From JAGNDO01 sp963704975 (lineage in GTDB: Bacteria; Chloroflexota; Anaerolineae; Caldilineales; Caldilineaceae): a stretch of DNA of 64,000 bases. The DNA lies in the NCBI GenBank assembly GCA_963704975.1, contig CAVPIK010000031.1, positions 62,001 through 126,000 of the forward strand. Reading direction: 5' to 3'. This document shows positions 59,110 through 64,000 of this stretch, piece by piece. Numbering within the stretch: the first letter of the stretch is position 1; each line of letters starts with the position of its first letter. Under the pieces are notes generated by a model. It was not told the origin of the DNA and ran no database searches. It worked only from the letters and a program-made list of their open reading frames with translations. Made by a program: the position numbers and the translations under genes.

Positions 59110-59245
59110 CACGAAATTCTGTCAGTGCTATGCTTCCTTTGTCAATTTTGTAGCCTGGACTTCGTTGCCGGATCCTAGCTTCCGGTGCCGTCCAAGCCAG
59201 TTCCCATCAGGCATAATGATCACAATACACAGTTTTACCCTAGTG

Positions 59246-59534
59246 GCTGACAATCAGCCCGACCCTGACAGTACAGTGCCCATACCTGGGCCATTCCCAC
59301 GCGTTGACGCGGGGAATCCAGGTGCGGGCGTGCATTGTCAGAACCAACAAATTTTTGGCGGCTTTGGCCGTCACATCGGGGCACGGTTCACGCGTTCCGA
59401 GAAAGCCCAATGGGCATCCACACCGAACCCGGCGTCCTGGACGGCTGGCCACGGCAGGGGGGATGCAGGCGGGCCTTTGTGGATGATCCAACGCTGACCT
59501 CAGGGCAGCGTCCGGGGCCATCCCGGAGGCTGCC
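59246..59534 (+). ncRNA. Candidate structured RNA / leader upstream of mgtE
   Basis: No convincing protein frame, but strong potential pairing: GGCTGACAATCAGCC hairpin (59246-59260); a long interrupted helix from CTGACA (59265) to TGTCAG (59341) nesting GTGCCC/GGGCGTGC-type, CCTGG/CCAGG and ATTCCC-CGCG/CGCG-GGAAT stems; and GGCAGC-TCCGGG/CCCGGA-GCTGCC (about 59503-59534). A terminator follows at 59579. It matches no riboswitch class I know (checked by eye against M-box and ykkC motifs). Confidence 0.4.
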
Positions 59535-59578
59535 GTCTGTTGAATACCTCCCCTTCCTCGTCATCCTCTTCTCTACGG

Positions 59579-59604
59579 ACACCGGCCCAGTGCCGGTGTT
59601 TTTG
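59579..59604 (+). terminator. Intrinsic terminator in the mgtE leader
   Basis: ACACCGGC-CCA-GTGCCGGTGT-type hairpin followed by TTTTTG, between the structured region and the mgtE gene; could be an attenuator or the end of the upstream transcript. Confidence 0.75.
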
Positions 59605-59661
59605 ATCCCCACGGCTTTTTCTACGCGACCATGCCAATTCAATCGTTGAGCATCACTCTGC

Positions 59662-59735
59662 CCCCCTGGCCCCCCAACCTTGGGGGGAACTGTCCACAAC
59701 CTCCCCCAGAATTGGGGGCCGGGGGGCAGGGTGAC
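59662..59735. repeat. C/G-run palindromic repeat
   Basis: GCCCCCCTGGCCCCCCAACC, TTGGGGGGAACTGTCCACAA, CCTCCCCCAGAATTGGGGGC: the fullest copy of the family. Confidence 0.85.
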
Positions 59736-59807
59736 CGCCAACCCAACATCTGACCGTCAACGCGCTTGACGTCTGCCCGCGCACCTTAGCACCAGGAGGA
59801 GTATCCC

Positions 59808-61163
59808 ATGGTCGATCCCATTGTCTTTGACGACGCCGTCACCCATGTAAATAATTTGATGGAGCATGATTCGTACGATGAGGCCGCCGCCTATATCAAC
59901 GATCTCCACCCGGCGGACGGCGCGGAGATCTTGTCCAACATGGAGAGCGCGGATCAGCAATTCATGGTGGATCGCCTGGACGTGGAGGCCCTGGCCAGCA
60001 TCTTCGAGCAGTTGGACGAGGAGGAGATGGTAGAGCTCTCCCAGGGCATGGAAACCACCATGCTGGCCGATGTGCTGGACGAGATGGAGTCCGACATGGC
60101 CGCGGATTTCCTGGGCGAGTTGGACGAAGCCCGGGCCGCCGAATTGCTGGAGGAGATGGAGGAATCCGAGGACGTGGCGCCCCTGCTCAGCCACGAAGAG
60201 GACACGGCCGGCGGCATCATGAACAGCCTGCCCTATGCCCTGCGTCGCCAGTGGCGGGTGAGCCAGGCCCTTGACTTTTTGCGCGAGCAGTATGCGGAGG
60301 AAGAGGAGACCCTCTATTATATCTATGTGGTGGACCGTCACGGGCGGCTGGCCGGGGTGGTGAGCCTGCGCAATCTGATCATGGCCAAGCCGGAGACGAC
60401 CATCGACGAGATCATGAACCGAGAGGTGCTCTCTGTTCGGGTGGATGTAGACCAGGAAGAGGTGGCCCAACTGCTCTCCCGCTATGACCTGCTCTCCCTG
60501 CCCGTGGTGGATTGGGAGGAGCAGCTGGTGGGTGTGGTGACGGTGGATGACGTGGTGGATGTGCTGGAAGAGGAGGCCACTGAGGACATCTATCGCCTGG
60601 CCCAGGTCAGCGGTGAGGCGGAGATCTTCAGCCCCTTGCCCCGGGCCATCCGCAACCGGCTGCCGTGGATGATCATCAACCTGGGCACGGCCTTTCTGGC
60701 TTCCACCGTGGTCTCCCAATTTGAAGGCACCATCGCCAAAGCCGCCATCCTGGCCGCGTTTATGCCCATTGTGGCCGGGCAGGGAGGCAACGCCGGCACC
60801 CAAACCATGACCATCGTCGTGCGTTCCCTGGCCCTGGGCGAACTGGATGGCGGCGACACCCTGAAGGCCCTGTGGCACGAGGCCAAGGTGGGCATCACCA
60901 ACGGCATTGTGTTGGGGATTCTGGTGGGGCTGATCGCGTGGTGGTGGAAGGGGATCCCCATCCTGGGGTTGGTGATCGGCATCGCCATGCTGGGCAACTT
61001 GATGGTGGCGGCCATGGCCGGCGTCATCGTCCCCATGACCCTCAAAGCCCTCAAGCTGGACCCAGCCCTGGCCTCCGCCGTCTTCGTCACCACCGCCACA
61101 GACGTCCTCGGCTTCAGCCTCTTCCTCGGCCTCGCCACCTATTTTATTGCGTGGCTGGTGTAG
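59808..61163 (+). CDS. mgtE: Magnesium transporter MgtE
   Basis: The intact 451-residue protein has the three MgtE parts. The N domain is a helical superhelix (HPADGAEILSNMESADQQF, LDEEEMVELSQGM). Two CBS domains follow (YIYVVDRHGRLAGVVSLRNL; LPVVDWEEQLVGVVTVDDVV). Five C-terminal helices contain the pore signature FMPIVAGQGGNAGTQTMTIV, with further motif ALGELDGGD and a last helix ending FFLGLATYFIAWLV-like. Mg2+ bound between N, CBS and plug helix closes the channel when cytosolic Mg2+ is high. A structured leader with a terminator lies upstream, so RNA-level control is possible. Confidence 0.95.
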   Translation: MVDPIVFDDAVTHVNNLMEHDSYDEAAAYINDLHPADGAEILSNMESADQQFMVDRLDVEALASIFEQLDEEEMVELSQGMETTMLADVLDEMESDMAADFLGELDEARAAELLEEMEESEDVAPLLSHEEDTAGGIMNSLPYALRRQWRVSQALDFLREQYAEEEETLYYIYVVDRHGRLAGVVSLRNLIMAKPETTIDEIMNREVLSVRVDVDQEEVAQLLSRYDLLSLPVVDWEEQLVGVVTVDDVVDVLEEEATEDIYRLAQVSGEAEIFSPLPRAIRNRLPWMIINLGTAFLASTVVSQFEGTIAKAAILAAFMPIVAGQGGNAGTQTMTIVVRSLALGELDGGDTLKALWHEAKVGITNGIVLGILVGLIAWWWKGIPILGLVIGIAMLGNLMVAAMAGVIVPMTLKALKLDPALASAVFVTTATDVLGFSLFLGLATYFIAWLV

Positions 61164-61167
61164 GACT

Positions 61168-61250
61168 GAGGGGGTGAAGGGGTGAAAGGGTGAATTGCTT
61201 TCCAGAGACTCTCCAGCCCCTATCACCCCTTCACCCCCTCACCCTTTCAG
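61168..61250. repeat. Inverted pair of GGGTGAA-type octamers between mgtE and cupin genes
   Basis: GGGGGTGAAGGGGTGAAAGG at 61170 and CACCCCTTCACCCCCTCACC at 61225. It can form a hairpin between convergent genes and also recurs inside the DUF2723 gene. Confidence 0.75.
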
Positions 61251-61576
61251 CTTTTCACTCGAAAACGTTCCGGCTCCTCGAAAAACTCCACCAACTTCGT
61301 CCCCTTGGGCAGGTTGGCGCTGTGGACGACACCGGCGGGGATGTAGTAGGATTCCCCCGGTCCGTAGACCTGGGCGACGCCGTCCGCGGTGAGGGTGGCC
61401 TCGCCGTCCACCACCGTGCCCCACTGGCCCTTGTGGCTGTGGGGTGGCACGACGCATGTCTCCTCGGCCACAAAGAAGACCACCACCCCGCTCGGTGACT
61501 GGGCCAACCAGCCCCGCAGCCCCTCAACCGGAATAATTCCCTCTGGCAAATTGTGAATAATGTCTGGAAATTGCAT
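61247..61576 (-). CDS. Single-domain cupin protein
   Basis: The 109-residue protein begins MQFPDIIHNLPEGIIPVEGL after an AGGAGAA ribosome site. The conserved cupin motif 1 reads PPHSHKGQWGTVVDGEATLT and motif 2 GPGESYYIPAGVVHSANLPK, supplying His, His, Glu-position and His metal ligands (the Glu position is occupied by Gln/Glu in KGQWG..GE). Small cupins are metal-binding beta-barrels acting as isomerases, dioxygenases or sensors; nothing indicates which. An in-frame upstream ATG would add residues encoded by a short tandem repeat and is rejected. Confidence 0.88.
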   Translation of the reverse strand: MQFPDIIHNLPEGIIPVEGLRGWLAQSPSGVVVFFVAEETCVVPPHSHKGQWGTVVDGEATLTADGVAQVYGPGESYYIPAGVVHSANLPKGTKLVEFFEEPERFRVKS

Positions 61577-61633
61577 AGTTTTCTCCTGTGGTTTGTTGAT
61601 TGCGTGCGGTTGGATGACTAAATGAGTATCCCA

Positions 61634-61671
61634 ACACACCCATTGTGCATTGTCCATTGTGCATTGTTCAT
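61634..61671. repeat. CATTGTG/CATTGTC heptamer array overlapping the aminotransferase stop
   Basis: Five tandem CATTGTN heptamers. The same words occur in the DUF2723 gene (25557-25592) and, complemented, in the radical SAM gene (30009-30037). Confidence 0.75.
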
Positions 61672-62837
61672 TTCAAAATCACCGCCCGCATCCGCCGCCC
61701 GGCCTCTTCCAACGTGCTGAACTTCTTGGGGAAGGCAAAGCGGACCACGGTTTCGCCATAGCCCGGCACGGAGTAGAAATTGGTCCCCGGCACCACGGCC
61801 ACCTTCACCTCGCTGGCCATCCACAGGGCGAAGTCCAAGGGCGACAGCGTGGCCTGGGGGATGGGCAATTGGCTGTAATCCGCCAACGTGTAGTACGCGC
61901 CCTCCGGCGTGGGGGCCACAAAGCCCACCTCCTCCAGTATCCCCATCATCACATCCCGCCGTCGGTGATAGTCCGCAAGCTGTTGAGCATAATAGCTCTC
62001 CGGCAGATCCAGCGCGGCCACGGCCGCGGCTTGGAGCGGGGTGGCGGCGCAGATGGTCATGTAGTCGTGCACGCGGCGCACGGCATGGGCCAGGGAGGTG
62101 GGCGCAATCACATGGCCCAGCCGCCAGCCGGTGATGGCAAAGGTCTTGCCCAGCCCGCCGCAGGTGATGGTGCGCTCTCGCAGCGCCTCCCGGCTGCCCG
62201 GGGAGATGTGGACCCGGCCATCGTAGAGCAGTTTGTCGTAGATCTCGTCGGTGATCACCACCAGATCGTGCTTCAGCACCAGATCAACCAACGCGGCCAT
62301 CTCCTCCTCGTCAAAGACCCGGCCCGATGGATTGTGGGGCGTGTTCAGGATGATGGCCTTGGTGCGGGGGGTGATGGCCGCGGCCAGCCGCTCCGGGTCC
62401 AGCCGATAGCCGGGGGCGTCCAGTGGCACGGCCACCGGGGTGGCCCCAGCCATGATCGCCGCCGGACGGAAGTTCTCGTGGGCCGGCTCGATGATGATCA
62501 ACTCGTCGCCGGGGTCCAGCACGGCCATGGCCGAGACCACAATCGCCTCGGTGACGCCGCAGACCACGGTGACATGCACATCCGGGTCCACGTCCCAGCC
62601 CAGGCGGGCGGCGTAGATCTGCGCCAGCTTTTGGCGCAAAGGCGGATAGCCCCACGTCACCGTGTACTGGTTCAGGCCGCCCTGGATGGCATCCACCGCG
62701 GCCTGGATGATCTCCGGCGGCGGGTCATAGTCCGGGAAGCCCTGGCTCAGGTTGACGGCGTTGTTCTGCATGGCCACCCGGGTCATCTCGCGGATGGCGG
62801 ACTCTTGGAAACGGGTGACGCGCTGGGCTGGTTGCAT
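61668..62837 (-). CDS. Class I/II pyridoxal-phosphate aminotransferase
   Basis: The intact 389-residue protein is a fold-type I aminotransferase. It has NLSQGFPDYDPPPEIIQAAV and GLNQYTVTWGYPPLRQKLAQ at the N-terminus, NTPHNPSGRVFDEEEM, ITDEIYDKLLYDG (Asp and Tyr contacting PLP), and the Schiff-base Lys in TCGGLGKTFAITGWRLGHVI. Arg in VVRFAFPKK binds the substrate carboxylate. The NLSQGFPD...NQY pattern is shared with kynurenine/methionine aminotransferase-like (YbdL) enzymes. The amino donor is not predictable. It follows the cupin gene's direction but is separated by a repeat. Confidence 0.92.
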   Translation of the reverse strand: MQPAQRVTRFQESAIREMTRVAMQNNAVNLSQGFPDYDPPPEIIQAAVDAIQGGLNQYTVTWGYPPLRQKLAQIYAARLGWDVDPDVHVTVVCGVTEAIVVSAMAVLDPGDELIIIEPAHENFRPAAIMAGATPVAVPLDAPGYRLDPERLAAAITPRTKAIILNTPHNPSGRVFDEEEMAALVDLVLKHDLVVITDEIYDKLLYDGRVHISPGSREALRERTITCGGLGKTFAITGWRLGHVIAPTSLAHAVRRVHDYMTICAATPLQAAAVAALDLPESYYAQQLADYHRRRDVMMGILEEVGFVAPTPEGAYYTLADYSQLPIPQATLSPLDFALWMASEVKVAVVPGTNFYSVPGYGETVVRFAFPKKFSTLEEAGRRMRAVILK

Positions 62838-62938
62838 GGCGGATTCCTGGAATTGGTTGATTGGTTGATTTGATTGCGGGTGGGGGAACTTTAGGCGAAA
62901 TGGGGAATGTTGTCAATTGCGGGAATTGTGTGTACACA

Positions 62939-63001
62939 CCTTCCCGGAAGGGGCCAGCAGATCTTGGGTAGAGCGAGATGTTCTGGCCCCTTCCAGGAAG
63001 G
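62939..63001. repeat. Long hairpin (19-bp arms)
   Basis: CCTTCCCGGAAGGGGCCAG and CTGGCCCCTTCCAGGAAGG, one mismatch, 25-nt centre, no T-run. It lies 15 bp after the end of the GT39-like gene, so it may stabilise or end its transcript. Confidence 0.7.
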
Positions 63002-63015
63002 TTGGATCCGCGGCA

Positions 63016-64000
63016 TCACTGCGTAAACCGCATCACCCGCACGCCAACAAAGGACCACTCCCCGGCCAGCGTCATCTTCCCTGATTCAGCGCAGCCAAAA
63101 TCAACCCCTCCGGGTCCGTGTACGCCTCATGAGAATAGATCAACCATACGCCCGGCCGATCCGCGGATCAGCCCATCCAGCCGGGGCAGATCCGATTCCG
63201 CCATCACCGGCTCCAGCTCGTCCCGATCAAATGGATCTACGGGCAGACCAAAGCGGGGCGTGGACGCCCCCTGGGCAGTCTGGTCAAAATAGTAGTCAAA
63301 GGGGATCCGGGTCCATCCCGCATTGAAGATCACCCCTTCCCCCGGCTGGATCTGGGCGGCCACCAAGGCCGCCGCCTCTCGCCATTGCTTCTTTGGGCGA
63401 ATCGACATAATAATTGAACAAGGCCAGGGTGGTGAGGGCCAGAACAATGCCCGCCACGGCAAACCGCATCCACTTTTGTCTCAAACTGACCCAGCCCTGG
63501 GCAGCCAGCATCAAAAAGGGCAGCCCCGCCCAGATCATGGTGCGATCCCCGTAGATGGGGCGGATCAGGCTTGCCGCCAATTGGCCCAAAATTGGCGTGA
63601 GCAGGAGGGCGAGCAGGGCCAGCCCCACCCGTCGGGTTTCGATTCGGCGCAGCAGGGTGACGGCTCCCCACACGGCCAGGGCGACCACGGGCATGGCCCA
63701 CAGCAGCCGCCCCGGCAGCCAATAGGGCAGAAAGGCCACGCCGAAGTTGGCGAAGGTCTCGGCCACGGTCTACGCCGTGGGCGGGGCGATCCAGAAACCG
63801 TCCGCCACCGAGCGGGCTTGGGCCAGGAAGCCGGGCAGCCAGGGCAGCCACAGCAGCCCGACGATGCCTTGGCTGGCAACCCACCTTCGAGGGCGGACGC
63901 CCAAAGCCAGAGCGGCTAACGTCAGGGCGACGGGTAAAAGCAGCGCGCTGTTGTGCAGCCACAAGGCTCCGACTTCGGACAAAATTAGCAGCGTCCACCA
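63016..64000 (-). CDS. GT39-like polytopic membrane protein (partial, 5' end outside the window, frame broken)
   Basis: At least 325 residues. Several hydrophobic helices are visible (SALLLPVALTLAALALGVRP, GIVGLLWLPWLPGFLAQARS, LLWAMPVVALAVWGAVTLL, RFAVAGIVLALTTLALFNYY). After a break near 63390 a soluble end follows: WREAAALVAAQIQPGEGVIF, YYFDQTAQGASTPRFGLPVD, then further breaks near 63140 and 63065 to GEWSFVGVRVMRFTQ. This is the layout of Chloroflexota glycosyltransferase family 39 (dolichol-phosphate mannosyltransferase-like) proteins. An in-frame TAG at 63770-63772 (APPTA-stop-TVAETF) interrupts an otherwise conserved frame. Lipid-linked sugar transfer outside the membrane is the family role. 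Confidence 0.65.

Noticed and set aside
59240..59521. Minus-strand frame of 93 codons upstream of mgtE
   Set aside because: Arg/Pro/Ala-rich shadow composition, no ribosome site, and it overlaps strong RNA helices.
59246..59534. M-box (ykoK) Mg2+ riboswitch
   Set aside because: The conserved GGUGAGGCUCCUA-type core could not be found on either strand.
61577..61657. N-terminal extension of the cupin from an upstream ATG
   Set aside because: The added residues (MDNAQWVCWD...) are encoded by the CATTGTG heptamer array; the ATG at 61576 has a good ribosome site.
63770..63772. In-frame TAG in the GT39-like gene as a recoded amber codon (pyrrolysine)
   Set aside because: The protein is a membrane glycosyltransferase-like family with no known recoding, and the same gene has other breaks; a base error (TGG to TAG) is simpler.

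Overview
The window looks like a chromosomal segment of a GC-rich, probably monoderm bacterium, most likely a member of the Chloroflexota (Anaerolineae/Caldilineae-like). This is inferred from gene content: a CHAT-SIR2 protein next to an nSTAND-WD40 NTPase, the TIGR03960 radical SAM / DUF2344 pair, GT117-like (DUF2723) and GT39-like membrane proteins, sortase with an LPXTG-type substrate, and stacked PAS histidine kinases. No rRNA or taxonomic marker proves it. One tRNA (Glu, CTC anticodon) and the L21-L27-L31 operon are present.

Layout. 0-4.1 kb, all minus strand: a DsrE-like protein, a ParE/RelE-like toxin-antitoxin pair, a repeat field, and a TOPRIM-like protein overlapping an OLD-type AAA ATPase (candidate defence pair). 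4.4-9.1 kb: an Endonuclease Q-UvrD helicase fusion and an aldo/keto reductase. 9.3-11.4 kb (minus): sortase, TPR protein and an LPPTG-anchored surface protein. 11.6-17.8 kb: CHAT-SIR2 protein and a very large nSTAND-WD40 protein, the strongest candidate immune/cell-death module. 18.0-23.4 kb: SNF2 helicase, SWIM protein, LysM-M23 hydrolase. 23.6-27.7 kb (minus): orphan antitoxin-like genes, a DUF2723 membrane protein and MscS. 27.9-33.4 kb: class I amidotransferase, tRNA-Glu (minus), radical SAM pair, PIN toxin pair. 33.4-35.2 kb (minus): a second PIN system and a probable selenoprotein with a UGA codon and SECIS-like hairpin. 35.5-42.4 kb: CheB-CheR-PAS protein and kinase, a yybP-ykoY (Mn2+) riboswitch driving TerC, and a TspO-like protein. 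43-45.2 kb: ribosomal proteins and thymidine kinase. 45.4-52.9 kb (minus): two giant hybrid kinases. 53.5-64 kb: DIP1984 protein, VOC dioxygenase-like protein, malic enzyme, a secreted protein, a structured leader before mgtE, cupin, aminotransferase, and a GT39-like protein running off the edge.

Two properties cut across the window. First, about ten large genes are broken by many frameshifts although conserved motifs continue on both sides; this looks more like indel errors in the assembly than decay, because other stretches (35.5-48.7 kb, 59.8-62.8 kb) are clean. Spans given for broken genes join the pieces. Second, the intergenic DNA is unusually rich in small dispersed repeats: inverted pairs of 7-bp short tandem repeats (three such sites lie inside coding frames), a roughly 101-bp MITE with 9-bp target duplications, a 160-190-bp element with 16-bp terminal inverted repeats, a C/G-run palindrome, and a GGGAATGGGCC repeat field. 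Many sigma70-type promoters (TTGAC-17-TATAAT) and perfect hairpin terminators are readable.
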